Assembly (NCBI RefSeq): GCF_003176895.1
Contig: NZ_QGTD01000013.1
Location: 124,001 to 188,000 of the forward strand
DNA length: 64,000 nucleotides
Direction: 5' to 3'
DNA from: Gracilibacillus dipsosauri
GTDB lineage: Bacteria > Bacillota > Bacilli > Bacillales > Amphibacillaceae
Position 1 is the first letter of the stretch; each line of letters starts with the position of its first letter. Under the pieces are notes generated by a model, which was given only the letters and a program-made list of their open reading frames with translations, was not told the DNA's origin and ran no database searches. Of this stretch, positions 1 to 7,973 are shown in pieces. The position numbers and the translations under genes were made by a program.

Positions 1-594
1 GATGTTCCCCATCTAATAGATTAATAGCTTGATCAACGGTTTTAAATACAAGTTTATTATTATTAGAATGACCTAAAACATAGCTGACAATCGAACCATC
101 ATACAAATCTAGTATGGCACTTAAATACGCTTTCTTTGAGGAACCATATTTGAATTCGGTGACATCGGTTCCCCATTTTTCATTCGGCTTTTCAGCCTCA
201 AATTTACGATTCAATCTATTATCTGCAACGTGCTGAGGATTGGTACGTTTATTTTGTTGCTTTTTTCTACGTATAACGGATTGAATCCCAGCGATGTCCA
301 TAAGTCTATAAATACGTTTTCCATTGAAATTATTTTCAGTTTTTCGATTGATGTTTATGGTCATTCTACGGTAACCGTAAATTCCCTCTACTTTCTTATG
401 AATCACCTTCATTTCTTTTATAATCTTATTATTCTCGATTTCTCTTCTGGAAGGTTTACTATTTAGCTATTTATAGTAAGCAGCTCTTGAAACATCTGCG
501 ATATCACATAACAAAACAATACTAAGATCTTCATTCTCGTGGATTTCCTTTATAGCTATATATTTATTTTCAAATCTTACTTGGTTTATTTTCG
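1..594 (-). pseudogene. IS3 transposase orfB (integrase catalytic domain), partial with internal stop
   Basis: The minus-strand frame running to the window start reads as the HTH_21 region (IYGYRRMT) followed by the rve integrase core with DDE residues in WGTDVTEF and ILDLYDGS. Codon 467-469 is TAG, in the context AAYYK-stop-LN, where relatives carry an amino acid (often Trp, one base away). Two independent lesions, this stop and the orfA frameshift, argue for decay and against a sequencing error. The C-terminal third is beyond the window. Confidence 0.8.
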
Positions 595-1265
595 CCTCCT
601 TTCGATTTCCTCTAACTTTTTTAAGAAAGCATTCTCTGCACGTAATCGTTCATTCTCTTTTTCTATTCGACGCATCTCTAACTTCATCTTTTCCTCTGGA
701 GTTAGATCTTCTTCCCTCTTGGAACGTCCTCGTCTATCCTGTAAAGCACCCATCCACCATTTTCGTATTTACGTACCCATTGATAAACTTGTTGATAAGA
801 AACTCGATATTTCTCCGCTGTTTGTTGATAGCTCTTCCCGTTCGCTAAAGCGTCTTGTACAATTTCAATACGTTCTTCCCAAGTCGTTTTTCTTCCTTTG
901 GTCATAGAGCTCGTCCTTCCTTTTCCCGTATCTTTTAATTCCCTATGACCATTATACTGCTTTATCCATCTACGTAATACCGACCGACTCGAAATTTCAA
1001 ATTTTCGAACAATCTCTTCTTGGGAAAACTCTCCGGATACGTAACTCTTTACAGCTCTTACCTTTAATTCTTTAGAATACCTTTTCCATGTTTTTGAGTT
1101 CTTTAACCCTCTTATACCTTCCTTTTCAAATTTCTGTATCCATTTATAAAGAGTATATTTTGAAATTTGATATCTTGAGCATAATTCCTTCAATGTATAA
1201 TTTTCGTTTTGATAGTCCTTTATTACTTCATATTTAAATTTGCTTGAATAAGATTTATTTGACAT
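586..1265 (-). pseudogene. IS3 transposase orfA, frameshifted
   Basis: The first 170 or so residues form two HTH_28-like modules, each ending in a WIQKFE, WIKQYN or WVRKYE type recognition helix, typical of IS150-group OrfA. Near position 750 the frame changes: the open frame stops at 702, but the shifted frame continues with GALQDRRGRSKREEDLTPEE and a leucine-zipper-like stretch (MKLEMRRIEKENERLRAENA) down to a stop at 586-588, which is the normal OrfA C-terminus. A single missing base explains this. The frame ends at a CGA AAA TAA context where the usual -1 shift into orfB would occur. Confidence 0.8.
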
Positions 1266-1306
1266 AGAAACTCCCCTTAAGACAAAACAGATTTTTATTT
1301 TTTAAT

Positions 1307-1332
1307 CTGTCTACCATAAGGGGAGCATATCA
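1307..1332 (-). repeat. Terminal inverted repeat of the IS3 element (right end)
   Basis: Read on the minus strand the end starts TGATATGCTCCCCTTATGGT, the kind of TG-initiated, C-rich end seen in IS150 relatives. It is followed by a small AT-rich stem (CAGATT with AATCTG) and a second CTTAAGGGGAG block just before the orfA start codon. The partner repeat is outside the window, so the boundary is an estimate. Confidence 0.5.
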
Positions 1333-1361
1333 TTTATTGATCGACTTTTTACTCCTTCTAT

Positions 1362-2054
1362 TTAACAATCGTAATGTTGTAGACAATCCATATCTAATAA
1401 TAGATAGCCTTGTTTCGTGCCTTTGACGAGTCCCTCTCTTTTCAATTTATTAATTGTTCGACTGACGGTTTCCCTTGAGGAACCGATCATGTTCGCTAGT
1501 TCTTGATTCGTAAAACGAGTGGTGAGGATCATATTTTTATCCGTACATTGCTTCCCATGTGTCTTGGAAAGGCGAATTAATAGCATGATAATTTGTTCTT
1601 CCGTATTATGGAGTACTTGTTCTTCTAAGCGTTTTTGTAAATCTACAATAATATCACCCATTACTCGGAACAATTTTATGCTTAATGATGGGTATTGTAA
1701 TAGTAATTGCTCAAATGCAAGAATTGGTATTTCCACTAAAGTAGCTGGCTCTATAATCTCGGCATGTGCCGGATAATTACCTTTTCTAAAGAAACCAGCA
1801 TGTGGAAACATATCCTCAGATTTGAGGATCGATACAATTTGTTCTTTTCCATTAATATCTGTTTTATATATTTTGACTTTACCTTTATGGATGAAATGAA
1901 CTCGTTCTAAGGACTCGCCCTGCATAAAAACATAACTATTGGTTGCATATTGTTTAATTTTAGCAATTTCCGTTATAGCCCCAATTTCTTCTCTGGTCAA
2001 TTCTTTAAATAATGGCACATTCCATAAAACATCCTGAATGATATTTGTAGACAT
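1362..2054 (-). CDS. fnr: Fnr-type anaerobic transcriptional regulator (Crp/Fnr family)
   Basis: A 230-residue Crp/Fnr protein: cNMP-binding-type beta barrel (about 15-125), dimer helix (about 130-155) and a winged helix whose recognition helix reads GSSRETVSR, keeping the E..SR residues that read TGTGA half-sites in FNR proteins. The start at 2054 is preferred over the longer frame to 2141 because it has an AAGGAG ribosome site and the longer start lies upstream of the inferred transcript start. Bacillus Fnr holds its iron-sulfur cluster with C-terminal cysteines; here two Cys occur in the last seven residues (DC and YDC) but not the usual three, so cluster binding is uncertain. It is probably the activator of the FNR boxes found around it and of its own gene. 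Confidence 0.85.
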   Translation of the reverse strand: MSTNIIQDVLWNVPLFKELTREEIGAITEIAKIKQYATNSYVFMQGESLERVHFIHKGKVKIYKTDINGKEQIVSILKSEDMFPHAGFFRKGNYPAHAEIIEPATLVEIPILAFEQLLLQYPSLSIKLFRVMGDIIVDLQKRLEEQVLHNTEEQIIMLLIRLSKTHGKQCTDKNMILTTRFTNQELANMIGSSRETVSRTINKLKREGLVKGTKQGYLLLDMDCLQHYDC

Positions 2055-2114
2055 CCAAACCTGCTCCTTCCCACAGATCATTGTCTTAGCTAAGTAACCA
2101 AATGATGGAGATCT

Positions 2115-2164
2115 CTTCTTTATTGTAGAAAAGTTTATCAAATAACTTTGTGATTCAAATCACA
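2115..2164 (-). promoter_or_regulatory. FNR-dependent promoter of fnr (autoregulation)
   Basis: A perfect FNR palindrome TGTGATTCAAATCACA lies at 2149-2164, centre 2156.5. On the minus strand a TACAAT -10 box lies at 2122-2127, exactly 32 bp from the FNR-box centre, giving a start near 2115 with the box at -41.5. No good -35 box is seen, as expected for a class II FNR-activated promoter. Confidence 0.8.
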
Positions 2165-2230
2165 ATCTAACACTATTATTATCGATTCTTAGGGCTAATT
2201 CAATAAATTGTCATAAAGTTTTCCTTTAAA

Positions 2231-2280
2231 AGTGATTTTTTTCACTATTATGACATCCATTTCGGATTACACTGCATCTA
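2231..2280 (+). promoter_or_regulatory. FNR-dependent promoter of the radical SAM gene
   Basis: The palindrome AGTGATTTTTTTCACT at 2231-2246 keeps both GTGA and TCAC half-sites of an FNR box (centre 2238.5). A TACACT -10 box at 2268-2273 sits 32 bp downstream, placing transcription start near 2280, with the Shine-Dalgarno and ATG of the next gene 20-34 bp further on. Confidence 0.7.
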
Positions 2281-2313
2281 TATTTTAAATTTTTCACAAG
2301 AAGGAGTTCATCA

Positions 2314-3432
2314 ATGTTTACTCGAGATTATCATAAAAATCCATTTATCGTTATATGGGAACTAACTCGCGCCTGTGAACTAAAATGTCTTCATTGCCGA
2401 GCAGAAGCACAATATAAACGCCATCCTCTTGAACTCAGCTATGAGGAAGGTATAAATCTAATTGATCAGATTCACTTGATGGATAATCCACTTTTGGTAT
2501 TTACTGGTGGTGACCCCTTAATGCGTAACGATGTTTATGCTCTAGCAGAATATGCCGTAAAGAAGGGTGTCAGAGTGTCGATGACACCAAGTGCAACACC
2601 AAACGTGACGAAAGAAGCTATTCAAAAAGCAAAGGTGGTCGGCTTATCAAGATGGGCATTTAGTTTAGATGGTCCAACTGCAAAAATTCATGACCATTTT
2701 AGAGGAACAAATGGCTCATTTGACTTAACGATACAAAGTATTCAATACTTACATGAATTAGAAATACCTGTTCAGATCAACACGGTTATCTCCAAATATA
2801 ATTATGAGGTACTAGATGAGATGGCAGAATTAGTAAAAAAACTGCAATGTGTGCTTTGGAGTGTCTTTTTTCTTGTCCCGATTGGAAGGGGACAAGCGAA
2901 GGATATGATCTCTCCTGCAGAGCATGAAAAGGTTTTGCGCTGGCTATACCAGTTAAGTAAAAGAGTGGATTTTGATATTAAAACAACAGCAGCACAGCAT
3001 TACCGACGAGTTGTAATCCAGCAAAAAATGAGGGAACATAAAAATCGGCATGACCATATTGATTATGAGGATGCCTTAATAAAAGGGGCAACTGGTACAA
3101 TTGATGGTCTTGGACGTGCACCTAAGGGAGTAAATGATGGAAATGGCTTTGTTTTTGTTAGCCATATTGGAGATGTTTACCCAAGTGGTTTATTGCCGAT
3201 AAAAGCTGGAAATGTTAGATCATCATCTCTTGCAAATATCTATCAGAATTCCACCATTTTCAAAGAATTACGAGATCCTGACCTTTACAAGGGGAAATGC
3301 GGTGTTTGCGAATTTCGACATGTATGTGGAGGATCACGCTCTCGAGCGTATGCTGCCACCGGAGACTATTTGGAAAGTGAGCCATATTGTGTATATATTC
3401 CCAAAGCAATGAGAAAGAAAAAACCCATCTAA
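2314..3432 (+). CDS. Radical SAM/SPASM protein, TIGR04053-like (heme-maturase-related)
   Basis: A 372-residue radical SAM enzyme. The S-adenosylmethionine iron-sulfur motif CELKCLHC is at residues 21-28, followed by the TGGDP glycine motif. The C-terminus carries a SPASM-type cysteine set (GKCGVCEFRHVCGG and a later PYC) that would bind an auxiliary cluster. Among radical SAM families it resembles the group containing NirJ and AhbD, which act in heme d1 and heme b synthesis; I infer an anaerobic maturation role but no substrate can be read from the sequence. It is transcribed away from fnr from its own FNR-type promoter and ends at a strong terminator, so it is a single-gene unit co-regulated with the respiratory genes. 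Confidence 0.75.
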   Translation: MFTRDYHKNPFIVIWELTRACELKCLHCRAEAQYKRHPLELSYEEGINLIDQIHLMDNPLLVFTGGDPLMRNDVYALAEYAVKKGVRVSMTPSATPNVTKEAIQKAKVVGLSRWAFSLDGPTAKIHDHFRGTNGSFDLTIQSIQYLHELEIPVQINTVISKYNYEVLDEMAELVKKLQCVLWSVFFLVPIGRGQAKDMISPAEHEKVLRWLYQLSKRVDFDIKTTAAQHYRRVVIQQKMREHKNRHDHIDYEDALIKGATGTIDGLGRAPKGVNDGNGFVFVSHIGDVYPSGLLPIKAGNVRSSSLANIYQNSTIFKELRDPDLYKGKCGVCEFRHVCGGSRSRAYAATGDYLESEPYCVYIPKAMRKKKPI

Positions 3433-3433
3433 A

Positions 3434-3461
3434 AAAAGCTCGGTGAAAAGCCGAGCTTTTT
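3434..3461 (+). terminator. Rho-independent terminator after the radical SAM gene
   Basis: A ten-base-pair stem AAAAGCTCGG / CCGAGCTTTT with a 7-nt loop is followed by T residues, starting two bases after the stop codon. A weaker stem (AGCCCTG with CAGGCT, about 3501-3525) precedes the convergent membrane gene. Confidence 0.85.
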
Positions 3462-3538
3462 GATTATAGTAGAGCTATTTCCTTTAAGTAAACGAGCACC
3501 AGCCCTGTTCGACTAAGAGCAGGCTTTCATCAAAATCT

Positions 3539-4096
3539 TCATTCATAATCTCCTGGATTGATGAACCATTTCTGGATTAAATAAATCATGATACATATTC
3601 CCATTGTTATAAAGCCCCATCCTAGTGTAACTTGTTCTACTAGCAAATAATTATTACAAAGCTGAACAGGGGATAGAATATAAAGAACTCCCATTACTGT
3701 AAACAATACTAATATAAGAACAAACAACCATTGTTTAGCTGATGAAGGGACCTTGGACCAGCTGTCTCGAAGTGGGATTCCTGCAAAAAAGGTTAAACTA
3801 ACAAATTTAAACCACTCGACCAAATAGTTTTGTAACGCATCATCCATTGTGCGAGGAATTGTCCAATATACAATAATCAATAAAAACAATAACAGTCCTG
3901 GCTTACCATTTTTGTTCCATTCTAAAAAAAAATTTGGAGCCTTCTCACGCAGGAATGGATACATTAAAAATCCTGACAGGATAAATAAGGGCATCTGCAT
4001 ATGCATGTGTAGGATCATAATCGATTCAAAAAAACGAGCAATTGGCGGTATAATTAAAAATATAAATAACAACATACCAATGAATGGTTGAGTCAT
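3539..4096 (-). CDS. Polytopic membrane protein of the CuA-enzyme operon
   Basis: A 185-residue protein with about five hydrophobic segments. An unusual Met/His-rich stretch, MILHMHMQMPLF, lies near residues 27-38 at the start of a membrane segment and could bind copper; CtaG-like copper-delivery proteins have a comparable layout, but I cannot assign it to that family with certainty. The ATG overlaps the stop of the Sco gene (ATGA), which argues for translational coupling and for a job in assembling the neighbouring copper enzyme. It is the last gene of an operon that starts at the FNR-controlled promoter near 7082. Confidence 0.6.
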   Translation of the reverse strand: MTQPFIGMLLFIFLIIPPIARFFESIMILHMHMQMPLFILSGFLMYPFLREKAPNFFLEWNKNGKPGLLLFLLIIVYWTIPRTMDDALQNYLVEWFKFVSLTFFAGIPLRDSWSKVPSSAKQWLFVLILVLFTVMGVLYILSPVQLCNNYLLVEQVTLGWGFITMGICIMIYLIQKWFINPGDYE

Positions 4097-4725
4097 ACTT
4101 GTTCCCCACCTTCACTATTCAAGATATGCTTTACCTTTTGTATCGCTTGTTCGACATTTTTATAATCCAATACATCTAGTAACTCACCATGTTGATCTAT
4201 CAAATAAAAAGCCGAATTGTGTGCAAAATTTCCTTGATCATCTGGAATGACAATCACACCCAACCTCTCCAATAATCGCTCTTGCTCTTCATGATTATTA
4301 ATTCGGGCCATTCGCCATGAGTCGTGTTCATCGGTAAAATAATCATGATATGATTTTAATCTTGCTGGTAGATCTCTTGTTGGATCAAAGGTAATGCTTA
4401 GAAAAACGATATCCTTACCTAAGTACGTTTTAGGAATTGCCTCATAAACCTTTGCCATATTCCCTTCCAATTCAATACATATGGAAGAACATGATGCATA
4501 AAAAAAGGTGATAAATAAGTATTTTCCCTCAAACTGATCAAATCCATAAACTCGATTCAGATGATCCTCTAACATAACCTCCGGCAATTTTGGCTGTTGA
4601 TCCTTTAATTGATTCACCCTTGCGGTCTCGGCAGTGAAAGCACGAAAGCCATCCGTCCCTAAAAAATAAATAAGGAAACAAACAATAAGAACTATAACAT
4701 AGGAGAAAGTGTTTTTTGATTTCAC
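4093..4725 (-). CDS. Sco/SenC-family copper chaperone for the CuA centre
   Basis: A 210-residue protein: one N-terminal membrane anchor (about 7-23) followed by a thioredoxin-fold Sco domain with the copper-binding CSSIC motif and the distal His in NFAHNSAFYLID. Sco proteins load copper into the CuA site of subunit II. The start chosen is GTG at 4725, preceded by AGGAGG; the longer frame to 4812 would run into the 3' end of the catalytic subunit gene and lacks a ribosome site. Its place between the catalytic subunit and a Met/His-rich membrane protein suggests a dedicated maturation pair. Confidence 0.85.
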   Translation of the reverse strand: MKSKNTFSYVIVLIVCFLIYFLGTDGFRAFTAETARVNQLKDQQPKLPEVMLEDHLNRVYGFDQFEGKYLFITFFYASCSSICIELEGNMAKVYEAIPKTYLGKDIVFLSITFDPTRDLPARLKSYHDYFTDEHDSWRMARINNHEEQERLLERLGVIVIPDDQGNFAHNSAFYLIDQHGELLDVLDYKNVEQAIQKVKHILNSEGGEQV

Positions 4726-4759
4726 AATATAATTCGCCTCCTGATTTTCGGAGTCGCTC

Positions 4760-6445
4760 TTACCATGTTTTAAAAGGGGGTGAGCCTGGTGGTGCATTGA
4801 CAATAAATTCAACGAGTGGAATTACATAGCCCATGGCTACTGTTATTAATAACAGGAATACCCATGTTCCCCATCTTTCCGTCCAATAAGGCGTAGGTGT
4901 TGCATGTTCTTCCTCTTCAGCGATTGGAAACCCTTCCTCTCCTCTAGGTGAGAGAAACATCATATGAAATACAGCATAGACCTGAATGATTACCGCAATA
5001 ATTAATAAGGTTCCTCCAATAGCTAGAATAATTAAATAAGGATCCCAGGATAAGGCCACCTCATGTTCCCCATAATTAGAAAATGAAGTACGCCTTGGTG
5101 AGCCAATCAATCCAACTAAATGCATGGCTATAGACATGAGTGACATACCGACAGTCCATAGAATAGTTTGCAAGATCCCTAATGTATTAACTTTTGCGGT
5201 TAACTTTCTACCAGATAAATAGGGTATAAGCCAGTAACTAATTCCAAAGAAGGTTAAAGCAACCGTCATCCCAAGCGTTAGATGAAAATGTCCAACAACC
5301 CAAAGTGTGTTATGGATCACTTGATTTAATTGATGCATCGTCTGCACAATCCCACCAGCTCCACCAGCTATAAAAGCAACCATTGCTACAAACGGTGCAA
5401 AAAAGCGAACATCCTTCCATGGCAGCTTGGTGAACCAGCCAAATAGCCCTCTACCACCTTTCTTCCGGCCTGTGCGCTCGAAAACGGCAAACATCGCAAA
5501 GGCGGTCATTAATGATGGAAATCCTATCGCAAGACTCATAAATACATGCATATATTTAATTGGTTCTGATATTCCCGGATCCACAATTTGATGGTGAAAT
5601 CCACCTGGAATATTTAAAATAACAAGTAAAATAACTACAACTCTAGTTAACGTATCACTAAATCTTTTTCCTCCAATAATTTTGGGAATGATCACATACC
5701 ATGCAGATATAGCCGTGATATACCAAATATTAACGAGTGTATGTCCAAACGCCCAAAACAGTGTCCGACTTAGCATGACATTGATGGTTTCTACCCATCC
5801 GATAGCCCATGGGATAATCATGAATACTTCGACTGCAACAAAAATACTGGAGAAAAATAATAAAACAAAAACACCTGTAGCAAAAAAAGCTAAGATCGGT
5901 ATGTTTTGACCTTTGTGTTGTTTTCTCCATTTTGCCACACTAATAAATACGCCAAATGCACTGACCCAAATTCCTAATACAATCAATACAAGCCCAATAT
6001 AAAAAATCGGAGATGCAGCCATTGGTGGATAAAAGGTATACAAAACAGATGCTTCATTTTGCAGAATAGGAATTAGAGCGATAATAAAGCCGATTATCTT
6101 TAATCCAAAGGCGATCCAAGCCATTTTTCTTACCTTTGGTGATAAACCACCTAAAGTATGAGACAAACCAGCATAAAAGTAACCAATAGTAAAAAATGCA
6201 GTAAAAATGAGAATTAATAAAATACCGTGTGCTGTGAGAATTTGATAATAATTGAATCCATTCGGTATTTCGAGTAAACCTGCACGATTTAAGCCTTGCA
6301 CTAATCCGAGTATTCCACCTACAAGCAAGGCAATGAATGTGACCACCATGTAGGATTTTGATATTTTAACATCTTCTGGAATTGCACCAAGCTTGTTCTC
6401 TACTCTTTCTATCATACTTTTTTTAAGTACAGTCAATCCTCTCAC
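4760..6445 (-). CDS. Heme-copper enzyme subunit I, probably a CuA nitric oxide reductase (family label: ba3 oxidase subunit I)
   Basis: About 561 residues and 12-13 membrane helices. Ligands seen: His73 for low-spin heme; CuB ligands His235, His284 and His285; active-site and low-spin heme ligands in VVGHFH (386, 388). In oxygen reductases the first CuB His is followed four residues later by a Tyr that is covalently bound to it; here the sequence is GHTLVNIW, with Asn239 at that place. Loss of this Tyr is a mark of the nitric-oxide-reducing relatives, including the CuANOR described from Bacillus azotoformans. FNR control and the adjacent Ric gene fit NO reduction. The start is uncertain: GTG at 6445, a nearby TTG, or Met11. 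Quinol or cytochrome c as donor cannot be decided. Confidence 0.75.
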   Translation of the reverse strand: MRGLTVLKKSMIERVENKLGAIPEDVKISKSYMVVTFIALLVGGILGLVQGLNRAGLLEIPNGFNYYQILTAHGILLILIFTAFFTIGYFYAGLSHTLGGLSPKVRKMAWIAFGLKIIGFIIALIPILQNEASVLYTFYPPMAASPIFYIGLVLIVLGIWVSAFGVFISVAKWRKQHKGQNIPILAFFATGVFVLLFFSSIFVAVEVFMIIPWAIGWVETINVMLSRTLFWAFGHTLVNIWYITAISAWYVIIPKIIGGKRFSDTLTRVVVILLVILNIPGGFHHQIVDPGISEPIKYMHVFMSLAIGFPSLMTAFAMFAVFERTGRKKGGRGLFGWFTKLPWKDVRFFAPFVAMVAFIAGGAGGIVQTMHQLNQVIHNTLWVVGHFHLTLGMTVALTFFGISYWLIPYLSGRKLTAKVNTLGILQTILWTVGMSLMSIAMHLVGLIGSPRRTSFSNYGEHEVALSWDPYLIILAIGGTLLIIAVIIQVYAVFHMMFLSPRGEEGFPIAEEEEHATPTPYWTERWGTWVFLLLITVAMGYVIPLVEFIVNAPPGSPPFKTW

Positions 6446-6453
6446 CCTCTCTA

Positions 6454-6915
6454 CTAACTAATCTGAATCGTTGTTGACATCACTTGATGGCCAGCTCCAC
6501 AATATTCATTACAAAGCACTAAATAATTTCCTGGTTTATCAAAGGTTTGCGTGATTCTCTGGATATAACCTGGAACCACCATTGTATTAACATTGGTATT
6601 GGCAATCTCCATTCCGTGAACCACATCCTTAGATGTCATGACAAAATGCACGGTTGAACCAGCTGGAAACTCTAATTCCATGGGGTCAAAGCTAAAAATT
6701 TCTAAAGTCATGACAACTTCATATTCCTTTTCCCCGATTTTTTTTACGCCAGGATTATTAAAGGGCTCTTGTTGCTCGACTTTTTGTGGATCAATCGTCT
6801 CTTGATTGCTGGGAGGACCAAGCTCATCTGCAAAGGCTTGATAACCGATAATAAACATAAACCCTAAAATCATAACAGAACTTAAAATTAACCATATTTT
6901 TTCATAACGATGCAC
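6454..6915 (-). CDS. CuA-containing subunit II of the heme-copper enzyme
   Basis: A 153-residue protein with one N-terminal membrane helix (about 7-27) and a cupredoxin domain facing outward. The CuA set is complete: His in VVHGMEI and CNEYCGAGHQVM with both Cys, the Glu carbonyl position, His and Met. The short size and single helix are typical of ba3-type subunit II and not of the larger A-type proteins. It starts with GTG at 6915 behind a GGAGGG site. No cytochrome c domain is fused, so electrons must come from a separate carrier or directly from menaquinol. Confidence 0.88.
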   Translation of the reverse strand: MHRYEKIWLILSSVMILGFMFIIGYQAFADELGPPSNQETIDPQKVEQQEPFNNPGVKKIGEKEYEVVMTLEIFSFDPMELEFPAGSTVHFVMTSKDVVHGMEIANTNVNTMVVPGYIQRITQTFDKPGNYLVLCNEYCGAGHQVMSTTIQIS

Positions 6916-6928
6916 GAGATTCCCTCCT

Positions 6929-7057
6929 CTAAACTCTTGCCATAAATAAGCTCCAAATACCTAACCATAATAATGCAATGAAACTACCTAAAAATAATAC
7001 AGATACGAATGCACCTTTTAATGAAGCTTCTTTATTATTCTCCACTTGTTTTCCCAC
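6929..7057 (-). CDS. Subunit IIa-like single-helix protein of the heme-copper enzyme
   Basis: A 42-residue peptide with one membrane helix (about residues 14-37), first gene of the operon. The longer frame reaches 7111, but a GTG at 7055-7057 has an AAGGAGG site eight bases upstream, and the inferred FNR-controlled transcript starts near 7082, which would exclude the upstream ATGs. Position, size and topology match subunit IIa of ba3-type enzymes, where the tiny helix replaces the missing second helix of subunit II. Sequence similarity is too short to prove this by eye. Confidence 0.7.
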   Translation of the reverse strand: MGKQVENNKEASLKGAFVSVLFLGSFIALLWLGIWSLFMARV

Positions 7058-7081
7058 CGTATTTGCCTCCTTTTTCTTATT

Positions 7082-7131
7082 TAGCTTCATTGTATTTTCA
7101 CTGATAATCATTCGCAGTGAGGTAAATCACT
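7082..7131 (-). promoter_or_regulatory. FNR-dependent promoter of the CuA-enzyme operon
   Basis: AGTGAGGTAAATCACT at 7116-7131 is an FNR-type palindrome (centre 7123.5). On the minus strand a TACAAT -10 box at 7089-7094 is 32 bp from that centre, so transcription should start near 7082, 25 bp before the GTG of the small subunit. Confidence 0.78.
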
Positions 7132-7181
7132 TTCCTCTAATGTTCATTTTTTAGACAAAGAATTAGGATAATATATTTAAA

Positions 7182-7231
7182 TGTGATTTTTCTCACAGAG
7201 TCTACTATTGGATAACGATATAGTTAGCATG
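7182..7231 (+). promoter_or_regulatory. FNR-dependent promoter of ric and the YwiC-like gene
   Basis: TGTGATTTTTCTCACA at 7182-7197 has perfect FNR half-sites (centre 7189.5). TATAGT at 7219-7224 is the -10 box, 32 bp away; the start is near 7231 and the ric ATG follows at 7256 after GGAGGG. It is divergent from the CuA-enzyme promoter, with the two FNR boxes 66 bp apart. Confidence 0.8.
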
Positions 7232-7255
7232 AACAATTAAATTGGAGGGATTTTC

Positions 7256-7930
7256 ATGAATAGATTTGATTTAGAAATGAAGACAGGAGACATAGTTACA
7301 CAATTCCCAAAGGCTAGTTCCCTATTCAAACAGTATAAAATAGATTTTTGTTGTGGAGGGAATCGTCCGATTGGAGAGGCTCTAGAAAAAAGAAGGCTCG
7401 ACAAAGAAGCGGTTTTGACTGAAATAAACCAGCTATATGAGGAAACAAATAATCAAGATGAAATCGATTGGACAAGCAAAAGCAATCTAGAGCTCATTGA
7501 ACATATAGTGGAAAAACATCATGGTTATTTGAAACAAGTTCTACCTGAATTAAGCAAATATGTGACAAAGGTTCAACGCGTGCATGGAGAAGCACATCCA
7601 GAGCTTACGACCGTTTACACCGTATTCCATCAATTAAAAAGTGAACTAGAATCACATCTTGAAAAGGAAGAAAGCACGCTATTTCCTAAATTAATGGATA
7701 ATGATGTAGAGGCAGCAGCTGCAATCATTCATCATTTCGAGGAAGAACATGAGCATGAGGGCAGATTGCTAGAGCTGATGCGTGAAGTAACAGACGATTA
7801 CGCTATTCCAACAGGAGCATGTAATACGTACCAGCTAACTTATTTAAAATTAGATGAATTAGAGTCAGATCTATTTCTGCATATTCATCTAGAGAACAAT
7901 ATACTCTTCCCACGTTTTACTGCTTCATAA
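7256..7930 (+). CDS. ric: Iron-sulfur cluster repair di-iron protein Ric (ScdA/YtfE/NorA family)
   Basis: A 224-residue protein: N-terminal ScdA_N/DUF542 domain with the FCCGG motif (about 31-35), then a hemerythrin-like four-helix bundle with the His/Glu ligands spread over HHGYLK, ESHLEKEES, HHFEEEHEHE and HIHLENNILFP. Ric proteins repair iron-sulfur clusters damaged by nitric oxide and can release iron or NO-derived ligands. It is the first gene behind an FNR box and is transcribed divergently from the CuA-enzyme operon, which supports a nitrosative-stress role for the whole locus. Length is normal for the family. Confidence 0.9.
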   Translation: MNRFDLEMKTGDIVTQFPKASSLFKQYKIDFCCGGNRPIGEALEKRRLDKEAVLTEINQLYEETNNQDEIDWTSKSNLELIEHIVEKHHGYLKQVLPELSKYVTKVQRVHGEAHPELTTVYTVFHQLKSELESHLEKEESTLFPKLMDNDVEAAAAIIHHFEEEHEHEGRLLELMREVTDDYAIPTGACNTYQLTYLKLDELESDLFLHIHLENNILFPRFTAS

Positions 7931-7973
7931 AAGACGATATATAGCAGGGCAATCTAGAGATAAGGTGATAACA

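Larger units (their letters stand above)
1..1332 (-). mobile_element. Decayed IS3-family (IS150-like) insertion sequence, cut by the window start
   Basis: Two consecutive reading frames on the minus strand match the IS3 layout: orfA with two helix-turn-helix repeats, then orfB in the -1 frame with the first DDE aspartate (WGTDVTEF) and the second (LSAILDLYDG). The right end is marked by a GC-rich inverted-repeat-like terminus near 1307-1332, only 30 bp past the 3' end of the fnr gene. The element is damaged: orfA has a one-base frameshift near 750 and orfB an in-frame TAG at 467-469, so it is very unlikely to make its own transposase. The left part, with the third catalytic residue, lies outside the window, so target duplications cannot be checked. 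Confidence 0.85.

Noticed and set aside
4760-7057. Reading the operon as an ordinary cytochrome ba3 oxidase
   Set aside because: The missing active-site Tyr and the FNR/Ric context argue against it, though it cannot be fully excluded from sequence alone.
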